64,000 nucleotides of DNA from Glebionis coronaria (GCA_025667525.1 CM046876.1:23957224-24021223), one strand, 5' to 3'. Counted from the stretch's first letter, positions 42,533 through 53,942 are shown. Made by a program: numbers and translations. Notes: generated from the sequence alone by a model not told the origin.

Positions 42533-45069
42533 ACATCTACTTGTACATATCATTGAAAAAGCAAAATATAAAATTTAAAACATATAAAAGCAAAACACAA
42601 AATTAAAAATCTTTGAAAATCCAAAAATATTCTTCTCGACATGTCTTGCAGTATCGGTAATATGGACATACCTAGAAATGTCGCTCAATAACGACACGGG
42701 TGTGTACATAAAGCTCGAATGAAAGTTGTAAATATTTTTCAAAACATGTCATTTCTACTTTTAATAAAGGAAAATGTCTATTTTGGACAATTTTTCCAAC
42801 AACGGGTAGAGCAATCTATCTTGGGTTCAGCTTGTTACAAAACATTCAACGTTTTGAGCTCAACACAATGGCTTGCAATCACTTTCAGATTGCAACCCGG
42901 ATCGATGTTCACGGGGGAGTGTACGATTTAGTGCGCTTAGCCTCAGCAAAAGAAGTTAAATCTTCTTACACTTGAGTGGATTTGTCAAGACATTCAAAGT
43001 CTATGAACTCAAGTTTATGCTTTAGAAAAACCTCTTCGCCGAAAAAGATATTCAGTTTTTCGAAAAGCGTTGAACACAATTTTTTCAAGAGTTTTTCAAT
43101 GATTATTCAAAATCTTTCAAAAATTGTGTGTTCAACAACTCCCATCCTCAAAAAGCGAAATGTGGATCATATCCTAACAACGACAATTCAATTGGATCAA
43201 TTTTTGAGGGGGAGCGTTCCAAACTATTTCATGCTAGTTTGACACATTCCTCTCCCAAAGAATTTTAAGACTATTTTTCAAAATATATTTTAATCAAATT
43301 TGGTATCTCTAATAACCAACGATTTTATATATTAGAGATAGGGGGAGAAAATGTGATTAAAGTATGATCTAAAGACTCAAGCACTCATGGTTACGATCAA
43401 ATACCCACAACATCTTTAATTTACGACGTTATTGGTGTCAAAAGGGTGGTTAGGTTTAAGTCCTATGATCCAACCAGAAGCGGAGGGATCTTCCCAGGGA
43501 CAATCCAACGGACTATTAGAAGTCCTTAGGAAAGATGGAGTAGAATGTGAACGTAGCTGAATGCAGACTAAGTACTGAAGCTAGCACTGGAACAATCACA
43601 ACAAGGTGCTAGTAATGATGTCTTGGTAAGCATTGAAGGGGTTGAAGAATGAAAAAGAAATGTAAGGATAAAGGGTGTAAAGAAATTAGCTTTCCATACA
43701 ACTTAGGCAGAAACTGGGTCAACACATCATGAAGACTACACATCATGGACCCAGTGATGTAATGCACAACCCTTACCCAGCTACTCAGGCTTCTCTCAAA
43801 AGAAGTTTGTTTTATTATCACGGAGAAAAACATGACTTCTATTAGCTTTCTCACTCTGAGTTAGTTGATATTGAATAGGTGGCATCTGCTCCAGCCTCCG
43901 ACCACTAAAAGTGCACAAATCGAGTCTAGAGCCAAGAGATCAATCAAATCTCGTTAGGACACACGGATGACGAACAAGAGAGTCCTACGCTATATCCTTG
44001 CGATATTTCTAGAACACTCAGAGTGATACTACCTAGTGTTCACAACGATGAGTGGAAATCCTTCCAGTGTTAACATCAAACAGCACTGCGGTAGGTCATG
44101 TGTAAGATTCTTTTAGAATTGAACATATGTAAACTGAAAAGCAACAGTGGTTTGATTCTAAATTGATTCAAACTCGTTTCAGGTTTCTACGCAATATCTT
44201 TATGGTCTTGCCAGAACATTCAGAGTGATATTTATTAATATTCACAATGACGAATGGAAATCCTTCTAGCGTCAACTTTAAACAACGCTACGGTAGGTGA
44301 CCTGCGAGATTCTTTATGAATCATGTTTGTGTCAACTGGAAAGCAACAATGGTAAGATTCTTTATGAACCAAACTTATTCCAGGAATTTGAATTGACGAC
44401 TTTAATGAAGCGGATATTTATCCAATTGATTCATTCTTTATGTTCGCAGTCTTGCTTTGATACGGTCGAGTAAAGAGAACGGCTAGTACAGCCGCGAAAA
44501 CCTGCCAAGGAGGTTCTTAATTGAATCTACATAATCACAGGTACGATATTTAATATCGTGTAACGGTCTTCACCGACCGGAGGTAAAACGCTACCGATTT
44601 AGGACGAATGTCAAAGCCATTCAGTCCGTGTGCATGTTTTGTCTCGAGAAGGTGGCGTTACAGTGTACTCAGCAAAGTCAGAGATTCAAAACCACATACT
44701 CATACCCAAAGACATTAACAATCAAGAAAGCTAAAGACTTCCGCAACTCTGATGATCACAATCTTCCTTATCAATTAATGTAGAGAAATGATATGTCTTC
44801 AAAGGAGATTGTTAGCAAGCTTTCAAGATAGTGCAACGTATGAGCATGTGGATGAAGACACAAGATCGCAAGATGGCAAAGACAAGCCAAGGATGATTTG
44901 AAGATCTCAAGATCAAAAGACAAAGTCGAAAGACAATGACAAAGGCTCAGAGATCACAACATGAAGGAACAAGACTACAATTACACGTTCAAGACTCATT
45001 TATGACGAAATTAGTAATCTCCATTGAACTCCAAATATCAAAGAGGAATGACCTCACATTGGGGGAGAT
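42533..45069 (+). repeat. 3' non-coding region of the copia element with repeated purine tracts and a 200-bp tandem duplication
   Basis: GGGGGAG tracts occur at 42913, 43208, 43341 and 45061, the last directly before the 3' LTR and so the working polypurine tract. Multiple such tracts are a described Sirevirus feature. Two units of about 200 bp (43986-44186 and 44187-44385) share CTACGC, CAGAGTGATA, GGAAATCCTTC and GCGGTAGGT-like blocks. No env-like gene was seen. Short frames (42719-43242, 44936-45127) show no domain. Confidence 0.75.
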
Positions 45070-45464
45070 TGTTAGCCTCAAAATATTAAGTCAAACAAGA
45101 ATGTTCGGTCAAAGGTTTTTATTGTAATATTTATTAGAACATTGTAATAGTTAGTTAGATTAGTCGTGTTTTACGGGCTTAACTTTAAGCTAAAGTTCAT
45201 TAATGAGTAACTAAATTTTAAAAGGAAAGCCCGGCTCATTAAGTAATATAGTTCATTAAGGCTACATGTATGAGCCCGACTATATAAGCCCTTCCTAGCA
45301 TGTTTGGAAGGGTTAGTGATTTCATTTTCTTAATCTAATATTCTCCTAGTTTCTCCACCTTCTCTCTACTTTCTCTCACTACTTTCTCTCTCTAGAAATC
45401 ATCTATCTTTCTTTTTTAGTTCATAAAGTCAACCATGGTGAAGTGATAAATATGGGAACAACAG
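45070..45464 (+). repeat. 3' LTR of the copia element
   Basis: Starts TGTTAGCCTC, ends GGGAACAACA and is followed by the second GGGTC. It is 4 bp longer than the 5' LTR. Confidence 0.9.
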
Positions 45465-46032
45465 GGTCTATCTGTGGTTGTTCATGTAACTCAGACAACC
45501 TAAAATCAGTAGTACCTCTAAAAAGAACCCTTGAAGTACAAAGCTTTTTGAGGAATGGGTATTGGGTGTTGAAATTCTTAATCACAATAGAGTCATCACC
45601 CTCATTTTGAAAATCTACATTGTCAACGACTAGTTCTTCATCACTAGAATAATACTCATCACTAGACTCGCTTATGTTTTGATGCACAAGTTCATGTTTA
45701 AGCATTTCAAGAATATCATAATCAAAGTGTTCTAAATACAAATTTATCTCATTGCCATTTTCATAACCAACAGTAAGCATATCTAAAATATCCTGATCAT
45801 ATGTAATTTCCTTAAGGCCTAGGCTTAACTCTTGATCTGTTCGGCAATAATAAATCATGCTAAACAGCGCATTAGGAACTAACCTTTTAATAATCCCCTT
45901 AAGAATGTCAAATGACATTTCATCAAAATTGGTATCATTAACCTCTTTCATGTCACCCCCAACATATCTCATTGGCTGAGGATAGAAGATCCTATCCCAT
46001 ATTAAGTATACTATGAAGACATGCTTCCTCAT
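45465..46032 (-). pseudogene. MULE transposase N-terminal part (PB1-like region)
   Basis: The ATG at 46032 opens M-R-K-H-V-F-I-V-Y, followed by M-R-Y-V-G-G-D and F-D-I-L-K-G-I-I-K-R-L. Then come I-Y-Y-C, the L-S-L-G-L-K-E-I-T-Y-D-Q-D-I-L block and E-I-N-L-Y-L-E-H. This layout is typical of the N-terminal region before the MuDR domain in plant MULE transposases. An acidic Ser-rich linker (S-S-D-E-Y-Y-S-S-D-E-E) follows. The frame reads into the copia insertion at 45465. The remainder of the protein is at 33317 and below. Confidence 0.75.
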
Positions 46033-46059
46033 TTTTTCTTCTTTTTATACTTACATGTA

Positions 46060-46520
46060 AAAAGAATGTAATTAGGGTTAGATAATTAATTAGTGTTATA
46101 ATTCCTATCACATTAACTGGAAACGGGGGATACAATTACCAATCGTCATCAATTAGGGTTTCTAGAAACATTAGGGTTTCGAAAAGGGTTTTTTTTTTAA
46201 TTCGAATTATAAATATATTCTAAATATCTAGAAATAGGGGATACAATTACCGATTTTCATCAATTAGGATTTCGCAATACTAATTAGGGTTTCTGGAAAA
46301 ATTAGGGTTTGGAAAAAAAGGGTGATTTTAAAATTAGGGTTATAAATTTATTCAATTGGAAGAAATGATTTCCAATTATAATCAATTAGGGTTTGTGAAC
46401 ACTAATTAGGGTTTCTGAAAAATTTAGGGTTTCGAAATAGGGTTTTTTTTCAATTAATGTTATATAAACAATTAACAAGATAGAAGAACGAGCTTCCATC
46501 AAACAAATTACATCAATTAG
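46060..46520 (-). repeat. Tandem block upstream of the transposase rich in AAACCCTAAT (telo-box-like)
   Basis: At least a dozen TTAGGGTTT-type motifs (AAACCCTAA in the transposase direction) occur in about three diverged units of 110-125 bp. Each unit begins near a GATACAATTACC or TTCCAATTA block. It lies in the promoter or leader of the transposase gene. Telo-boxes of this form act in plant promoters of growth-linked genes; a role here is inference. Confidence 0.7.
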
Positions 46521-46839
46521 GGTTGATGAAATAAAAAATAAGATAACTCATAAAGAAATTGGATTCTGAAATTCAAATATGGATAAATTACCTTTTGCCA
46601 TCTTTAATCAACGGTGTAATTAAATCAACTCTGCAGCTCATAATTAGGGTTCATGTGATGTTTTTAGATTGCGATGGATTCGAATAGGGTATAGAAACCG
46701 TGTTTTTTATCGTCTCAATAGTATATAAGTTAACATCCTAGTCGTCGTTTAGAGAAATTGGAAATCAGACGTGGCCGTATTAACTGAAATAAAATAATGA
46801 CGTTATTACCATGTCACGGTGTCGGTAACAAGTTACCAA

Positions 46840-46923
46840 ACTGGTAACTTCGAGACGATTTTAATGTAAGTGTTTAAAGTCAGCACAAATTAATAAGTAA
46901 GATATTATTTTATATCTTTTACT
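46840..46923 (-). repeat. Right terminal inverted repeat of the MULE
   Basis: AAGTGTTTAAAGTCAGCACA, AATAAGTAAGATA and TATATCTTTTACT pair with the left end. Confidence 0.8.
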
Positions 46924-47127
46924 TTTATGATATATATAAAAAGTGTACTTACATTCTTGATACTTATCGTTGTTGTTTTTAAATTGACATTCAGAAAGCT
47001 TTACGATGCCATGAATCAAAATTTGTTGTGCAAAATTGATTGGGTTTGGTTTTCATTCGACTATTGGTTAATTGGATCATGAGTGTGTGTTACTGGTACT
47101 TCGTTTTCTTTAAGTACTAGGATTTGT

Positions 47128-47157
47128 GCCCGCGCTTCGCTGCGGCGAAGTGCGGGC
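47128..47157 (-). terminator. 3' hairpin of the second Helitron
   Basis: GCCCGC pairs with GCGGGC and CTTCGC with GCGAAG, around a four-base loop. It sits seven bases from the terminal CTAG. Confidence 0.85.
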
Positions 47158-47159
47158 GA

Positions 47160-48324
47160 TCTTGGCAACGTTCTCAGTAGTCGTTAATTAATGCGGTCAT
47201 AATTCTCAACATTTTATTACGATTTTCATTTACAATATTTAATTATTTACGATAATGATAATCTGGGCGTGGTGATGAAGACCCTGTACTTATTCAATCC
47301 CCCTTATATACGTGCAAAATGCAACCTATATGTGAAAGCGGAGCCTATGTGTTAAAAATTGTTAATTATATACAGTAAGTTTGATGATTTGGGTGTATGC
47401 CCAGATCAAAATTGAGTTAAACTTATGTTAACAATGTTTTGTAAAATCATGTATGTCGTTTAAAGGGTGAAAAGTTCTCCTTAAGGTTCAAAGTAGGAGA
47501 TCTTGAAGAATATGTTGAGCGCAAAGTCATAATGTGGCTAGTAAGAAGCAATACTAACCTGTGTAGACCAATCTGGTTTTTATGAATAACTCAAATCTTA
47601 TTGATTCACTTGGAATTTGAATTTGACTTTATCAAGTTAGTTAGGTTAAAATTAAGTGACACATTGTTAAAACTTGAAGATAAAGGTAGAAATTCAAAGG
47701 TAGATATAATGTTGAGTTTTGAAGATTTATGGTTGGATGAGTTTGATCATGGCTACAAAGCACCAGTCCAGGGGCGCCCGTAAACATTCGCAGTTGCTTA
47801 TTTAGTTCAATCGGACCCGTGAATTTTCATTTCATCTATTTTGCATGATCATAAACAAACTTATTTCAGCTTGAGTTTAAGGTAAGAAACAAATCTATCA
47901 AGCTCGAGCTTCTAAGCATGCAACTCAATCTAAAAGTTTAGTTCATTGTAAATTTATCAGGCAAATAAACATCTAGCTTGAGATCGAACATAATTATAAA
48001 ATTTAAGGTTAAGTTTGGATACGAACTCGGTGATGCAGAATTCATAGGAGCTCTAGTCCAGCGAGAGAGTAGAGTGAGTGTTAAACAACCCAAGCCAAAA
48101 TTCTCTTTTACTCCTCTAGTCTTAACTCGTTAACATCCTTATATACCTTCACATCCATATATACGTGCATAATGAAAATTTATAGAAAAACTACTTTTTA
48201 TATAACGCATACAAAATTAACTACACTTTGAAAATTTTAACCTTTACAAACCTATAATAACCATTCCTGCCAAAAAGAATTTTTCTTGCCCGCTTTGTCG
48301 CGCAATTTCTATTCAAAGGCTAAC
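47160..48324. other. Helitron 3' interior without recognised genes
   Basis: A 60-codon plus frame (47601-47783) has no family signature. Nothing else was seen in this AT-rich stretch. Confidence 0.4.
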
Positions 48325-49730
48325 TCATTGAGGACCTGAGAGTTCTATTACTTGCCCTAACAATGAGTAATCATAGGTGAGGTCAGAATATCTCTTTGAT
48401 GAAGACAACTCTGATTTACGGAACTTCGTACTTGACTCAACTCCCCGGGAAGCTTCCCATCTCTCTGCTAGTCCATCACCTTCTAGCATTCAGACAACTT
48501 CCGACATCTTGGGCGTATCGCCTGGAAGATATTATGTACACAACAATGCTACTTTAACGATTTCCTCTAACTCAAAGCTATCATAATTCTGCAAATCTGT
48601 GTCAACTAAAATATCCAGCTTCTTTTCTTGATGAATCTTTCTCACCTGAAAATATAAAATTTCATTTACTACCAAATTTTGAGTAAAGTTTTAATCTTTA
48701 TTAGCCTTACCCAATCAAGCATTGCTCCTTTTTGGTTAGCGGCTTTGACGAATTCTAAAGCTCTTTGTCTGGTGATCAGTTTAAGGAGCAGGATTCCAAA
48801 GCCAAAACCATATGTTTCAAATGCATATGTGCATTACTTTTTACCCGGATTAGCTACAGGCCACAACCAGACAACGGACCTGGCTAAACAAATATTTTTT
48901 TTTTGCTCATGGCCACGCCAAAATTTATTTCTTGATACTCCACTTTTGGCTTTCCCTTTTTAATCTTTACATATATGTTTTTAATTTTTAATCAACAGTC
49001 GGTCTAAGGGGGTGTTTGTTTAGCTTTTAGAAGAGGCTTATTAGTTAAACTCCGTATAACATAAATAGGACCTTTTTGGTGTTTGGATAGGCTTATAAGC
49101 TTAGGCTTAAATGAGGGGGTTTTCATAAGCTTAATTTTTGTGGCTTATGGGCTTATTTAACTTTAGAAGCCATTGTTTCACCTTCTGTCCCTTTATCTAA
49201 CATTTATAAGCTTATTCGTCTTAGCCATAATCTGCTTAAGACAAAATTAGCTTAAACCGAAAAAGTAAGTTTAGACAAACACCCCCTAAGTGTTCTCAAT
49301 TTCTTAGGACCACTGACACTAGCTTATTCAAAATCTTCTTACATACACGAACTTTTTAGAAAGTTTTAAAAAGTGTTGTTGGGCTCAGCACACCGTGACT
49401 ATACATGTTTGCACCCTTATAATCGATATTAGCCATTTTAAAACACTACCCAACCCACCAAACCTTTCCGTTTTGGAAGCTTAACTTCACTTACTACCTT
49501 ATTAATGCATAAAAAAGGCTCAATAATGCAGTTGGTACCTTTGAGATGGGAAGCAACACTGCCATTCGACATGTAGGGGTAAACTAGTAGCTTCTCAGTT
49601 GGAGTCATACAAAACCCGTATAATATAAGTAGGTGTCTGTGTACTGCTAGGCTAATCATCTCAACTTCTCTTTGGAATTGTTTTTCACCACCCACAGCCC
49701 CACCGTCATAGCTACAACCACACCCTTAGC
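48325..49730 (-). pseudogene. Captured 3' exons of a NIK-type LRR receptor-like kinase
   Basis: Three exons are readable on the minus strand. Exon 49730-49539 gives [14 protein letters not shown], then [24 protein letters not shown], the N-lobe to hinge region, ending at a GTACC donor. Exon about 48890-48711 gives Y-G-F-G-F-G-I-L-L-L-K-L-I-T, then A-N-Q-K-G-A-M-L-D-W, ending at GTAAG. The last exon 48645-48325 starts after TTTTCAG with K-I-H-Q-E-K-K-L-D-I-L-V-D. It continues R-Y-S-D-L-T and ends E-L-S-G-P-Q, the NSP-interacting-kinase C-terminus. The catalytic and activation-loop exon is missing (a MITE lies in that gap). The last exon has TAA and TGA stops where Gln and Arg are expected. NIKs are plasma-membrane kinases; this copy cannot encode one. 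Confidence 0.85.
49008..49286. mobile_element. MITE, PIF/Harbinger-like, 279 bp
   Basis: Terminal inverted repeats GGGGGTGTTTGT... and their complement ...CAAACACCCCC are flanked by TAA on both sides (49005-49007 and 49287-49289). It lies inside the NIK fragment within the second Helitron, so it is younger than the capture or came with it. Confidence 0.75.
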
Positions 49731-50410
49731 GCGGCATTACCTGCAGTTATAATTTCGGAAGAATCTCAAAACATCGACAAACAATTGTGATGTATAAAGA
49801 TAAAGAACTCATATATAAAGAAAGTATTGTTGCATTTAAGGATACAAAGGAAATAAGATCACAATATTATCTTCGTCTCATGAACTGTTAAGGAGGATCA
49901 TATATAATGACATCAAAACTGTTCATTAGTGTTATTTGTATTCACGTGGGCGTATTTGGATGAGTGTTTTAAAAATGGTTATTTGATATCATCTTTTCAC
50001 CTTAGATGAACAAATTATGTTTTGATTATCTTAGTATTTGACGATGTAATAAGCATTTTTGGATAAAAAAAACTTTCAAACCACTACAAAAAACTGGTAT
50101 CTAAGGGTAAAAACAGACGTACTGAGACTTTCAGTCCATTTGACCATTCCATTATAATTTTTGTTTTATCTTAAATTTCATAAGTTATCAGCATTTGTTA
50201 ATTACATCGAGACATCTGATGAAGTGAAGGCAAAGACCCAAGGTAAACTTTGGATCATAGAAGAAACCAGGGCATTAGAAAAATATGCATTTCGCACTGT
50301 TACGGTCCAAAGAAGCAAAAGCACTTACGGTATTTTAAACAATCAGAAAACTACTCATATTTTTTTACGTAGTAGTTTAAAATAGTAACAAATTATTGGA
50401 AAAAAGTGTT

Positions 50411-50743
50411 TCAAGTCGATCCAACCCAAATGAAAAATATGCATTCTGACCCGATACCCAATCTATCAGCCAAACTTTCTGCCAATAAGTGAACTTGCAG
50501 AGTTGCAGGTAAAGAGCTCAGTGTTTGAAACACTCCTAAAGTGTAATTGACGTTTAAGCTTTGGGTTCCATCATATAGGATTGATAATGGGATTTTCTCA
50601 ATATATGCATAATATATACATAGATATAGACATACCATTTTTGCCATTATCTCCATGATTTGAGCCTTGTTGATCTTGCTGAAAGGTCTTCGTAAGGCAT
50701 GGAAATATGCCCGACGATCAAAACTATAACCATCATAGCACAT
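50411..50743 (-). pseudogene. Captured exon pair of an unidentified gene
   Basis: The minus frame shows two protein-like segments separated by an intron-like stretch. The first (about 50743-50636) reads F-D-R-R-A-Y-F-H-A-L-R-R-P-F-S-K-I-N-K-A, then M-E-I-M-A-K-M before a GTATG donor. The second (about 50596-50440) reads L-S-I-L-Y-D-G-T-Q-S-L-N-V-N-Y, then L-P-A-T-L-Q-V-H-L-L-A-E-S-L-A-D-R-L-G-I-G. Balanced composition and splice-like borders suggest a real host gene source. I do not recognise the family. The exons share strand with the Helitron and the NIK fragment. Confidence 0.45.
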
Positions 50744-51458
50744 TCTATTGCAGAATCTTCATTAAGAAAATGCAGGCATGAAACACTCATTTTTAAATAT
50801 CATCACAATAAGAGTATACCTCGCAAGTATACTTCCTAATTCGATTTATCTATTTTCTTATTCATATGTAAGTTTCAATATCTCGAAGTTAAAACTAATA
50901 TGAAGTAAGCACTTCAGATGTCACCTGTTTCAACAGTAAATCATACAACATTATTATTTTTTCTGGATCTGTTTAGGGGTATGAATCATGAATGTTTTCT
51001 TGTGATAAATATGGTGAGTTATTTATTTAGTGGGCTTGATGAATCACCCATGTTTTGAGAGGACAGTTGTATAGAGAAGGCAAGAGGAAGGTTATCAGAA
51101 GTGACACATTATGCATAGTGACAGTCGATATCATATCCGCAGGCAACTGAATAAACTCAGGTGCATACGCTCCTCTGTCACCGCTAATTTTTTTTACAAA
51201 AGCAACGTAAAAAAATATTATACCTTAGGATGGTATTGCACCCCATACATGGCGCCCCCAAACTACTCACTTCTCGCCGCAACCTGACTACTTCTCGCCA
51301 CACCCTGATCACTTCTCGCCACACCCTACAATTATTTTATTCAGTATGTACCTAATAAAAACAAATCAATGCGTCACGTGAAAGAAATTTATAACGTTAC
51401 TAATTCAACGAACCTTTAAAACAAAGTTTCAACTAACTATTCAGCCTCAAGAACCGCG

Positions 51459-51597
51459 CACCTGATTTCAAATCAGTAGATTCAAGATCAGCGGCTATTG
51501 TGCGTACCTACAAACAAAGACCACCCCTTCACCTGATTTCAAATCAGTAGATTCAAGATCATTGGCTATTGTGCGTACCTACAAAGAAACACCACCC
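51459..51597. repeat. Tandem duplication, about 70-bp unit, 2 copies
   Basis: CACCTGATTTCAAATCAGTA followed by GATTCAAGATCA and CTATTGTGCGTACCTACAAA occurs twice in a row. The core TGATTTCAAATCA is a perfect palindrome. Confidence 0.85.
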
Positions 51598-51899
51598 CTT
51601 TAATAATATGTAAGTGATCAAGGTTCTTGGCATGTTCAAACGTAGAAATCTATAAAAAAGATGACCTTCCGGTATACATTATCTCAACAAAAAGAAATTT
51701 ACCTTCCGGTATACATTATAACAATAATGATAACGGTAATGTGAACACAAAGGAATCTCAGATTTAGGTGTACGATAGCGGTGATAAACACCCAACATGG
51801 TTGTAATCGCACTCTCTGTGTGACCGCTGAGCCAGATACGGGTGTGGATGCACTAGAAATAGTAAACAACAAATTATCATCATCGTGGTATTTAGTGAA

Positions 51900-52580
51900 A
51901 ATCATAGTACGCTAATTTTGATTAGTATATGGCTCAGATATACCTGGCATGGCTGCAAACCCAACAGGCTGCCCACCAAGTTGTTGAAAATCTGACTTTT
52001 TGACTGAACAACAACTGCGACAGCCCAAGAGGAAAAGTGTTCGCAACAAATGGTGTAGCATTTTGGCACAACCTGAATAGTAACATAAAGAAATAAAGGC
52101 ACGGGAAAGTGTTAGATAAAGAAACGAAGCTGGACATTTTTTGTTGACTAAAACATTCAGATTGTATTACCTTGCACACGGCTAAACACCATCGTCAGAA
52201 TCACGACATCGATAGAAGTAATGTATTTCATAATGAAAAAGGTAATAACTTTATTTTTTTAACATTTGAGGCTAAAATAAGTAAGTGATCAGATATATCG
52301 AATAGGATGCTACGGCCGCTATGGCTGCAAACGTTGCAAGAATGCCCCGCCAAGATGCACGTAATAATCCAAATCTTAATTGAACCCGCTTACATACGTT
52401 CAAATACTATCATCACAGCCTCGTAAAACCGCTATTTTAGGCTCAGATAAATGACCAATCAGATATGAGGATATGGCCACCATGGCTGCAAACATGGAAA
52501 GCTTGCCCTGCCAGGCAGCACATAATCTGAATTCTAAGCGATTCAGCTTAGTGATGTCCAAAAACTATCATCATTTCCAT
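51900..52580 (-). repeat. Diverged tandem units (about 165 bp) sharing GTTTGCAGCCAT
   Basis: Two clear units, 52265-52425 and 52436-52580, align through GTTTGCAGCCATRGYGGCC, then ATATCTGAT and a GAGCCTAAAAT-like end, all in minus sense. A third relative lies at 51917-52000, and weaker ones may exist at 53110-53165 and 53380-53430. The minus-strand translation of the core gives F-A-A-(I/M)-x-A-(V/I)-(A/S)-S. An exon or a regulatory unit may have been duplicated. Confidence 0.55.
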
Positions 52581-53428
52581 TTTCAAAGCATTAATGTTGG
52601 TTATACATCGATAAAATAAAAGCATCATGCACATGCGGGTTATATCCTCAGAAGTTATAACCGGTTTTTTCTTATTACATTCAAAAAATTACAGAAATGT
52701 AACCTGCAAGTGTATTATTTTAGCAAACGAAAGACGCCAAGGCATTCATGAGCCGACATCTTCCTATTATCAACCTATTTATAATCGAGGGGAATAACGG
52801 TTCTCAATGAGCAGTGATTCCCATCACACAATTATTAAACAATCATATTTTTTCCTCCACACAAAACCTCTCCTCCCTCACAAACTTTACACACAGAAAG
52901 CACACAACGTTGGCTTCCCGTCCCGTTTTCAGTAAAGAAAGCATACACTGAGGCACGATACAAAAGACACGATGCCATGAGTGCATAATGCCCCAAGTGT
53001 ACATCGGCCATTCTTTATTTTGGTAAATAAACCCATAACCACGGGGTGTATGTTGCAGAAAACAACCCAGAACTGCAAGCCATAGACAACAATAGTTTTC
53101 GAAAGTCAATCCGTATTGAGGATATGACAGGAATAGCAGCAAGCTCACCAATCATGCCACGTGAAATATACTGTAGTATTTACCATTAATAAAGGCAGAC
53201 CAAAACATTCAGCTCAGAATTATTCATTCAGCTCAGAACTATTCAATGGCACTATCATCAAGATGTTAAATCAATGGTGTACCTGCCTTTATTCGGGGCC
53301 AGCCAAAAGGATCGTCACGCAGTCGTTGCTATCGTCGCCTGTAATGGACAGCGGCAACGAACGCATTGGCGTACGATGTAACCCGCCTTCGCTGCAAGCA
53401 CGATGGCGTGCTGCCACGCCAAGGTACT

Positions 53429-53507
53429 GGCTGATTTGACCCAACACTATCCTGAAACTACAAAGTAGGGCTGATTTCACCCAACACTATCCTAAAAATC
53501 CAAAAGT
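53429..53507. repeat. Tandem duplication, about 38-bp unit, 2 copies
   Basis: GGCTGATTTGACCCAACACT followed by ATCCTGAAA is repeated at once with a few changes (GGCTGATTTCACCCAACACT). No gene was recognised at 52600-53860. Confidence 0.8.
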
Positions 53508-53867
53508 AACAGCGCCTTTTTAATACCCAAAAACTGGTAACTCGTAAAAAGTTTATTATCTAAAATTTCAGTGGTAGCCTAACCAACACCATCAACCCAG
53601 TAACAAAATTTTAAAATGATACGAATCACATTTATATCTACAAACTAAGCAAATATAAAGAAAGCTTATGATCACCACATTTTATAAGTAAATTCAACCA
53701 TAACACGGATCAGTTAGTTTTTTTTCAATTAATCACAAAGATCAAGAAAGGTGTCATAAAAGCTTCATTTTTAAGCCTACTAAGGCGAAACAATAACATA
53801 ATAACAAACAAATAAGTAACCAGAAATAAGAAATGCCATGGAAGTATCAAAACCCCTAAAATAGTTA

Positions 53868-53942
53868 GGATGATAATCCTAAAAAGGTGGAGAGAATTTC
53901 GTTTTAGTGAATGAATAATTGATATTTGATTTTGATTGAGTA
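53868..53942 (+). repeat. Left arm of a 75-bp inverted repeat
   Basis: GGATGATAATCC, then GGTGGAGAGAATTTCGTTTT, recurs in reverse at 55315-55392, nearly without change. The arms enclose the end of the second Helitron and the MULE-related MITE. Confidence 0.85.

Larger units (their letters stand above)
33318..45464 (+). mobile_element. Ty1-copia retrotransposon (Sirevirus-like), inserted in the MULE transposase
   Basis: LTRs at 33318-33708 and 45070-45464 differ by roughly 20 positions in 390 by eye. The target duplication GGGTC (33313-33317 and 45465-45469) is perfect, and removing the element joins the transposase frame. The order is primer site, leader with a motif array, gag, protease, integrase, RT and RNase H, so it is copia-type (integrase before RT). 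A 2.5-kb non-coding 3' region with several GGGGGAG purine tracts fits Sireviruses. Coding is broken by many stops and several frameshifts, so the copy is not autonomous now. Confidence 0.92.
28600..46923 (-). mobile_element. Mutator-like element (MULE), about 6.2 kb, split by a copia retrotransposon
   Basis: The left end GGGTAAAAGCTATAAGATA (28600 on) and the reverse complement of the right end (ending 46923) share an imperfect terminal inverted repeat of about 80 bp. It includes CTTACTTATT and GACTTTAAACACTTA. Flanks TTTATGCTA (28591-28599) and TTTATGATA (46924-46932) form a 9-bp target duplication with one mismatch, as expected for Mutator elements. Inside are a minus-strand MuDR transposase and a plus-strand GRF zinc-finger remnant. 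The copia element and one copy of its duplication account for 12.15 kb of the span. Confidence 0.85.

Noticed and set aside
48377..48586. 69-codon plus ORF
   Set aside because: It is antisense to the NIK C-terminal exon, which explains its open frame.
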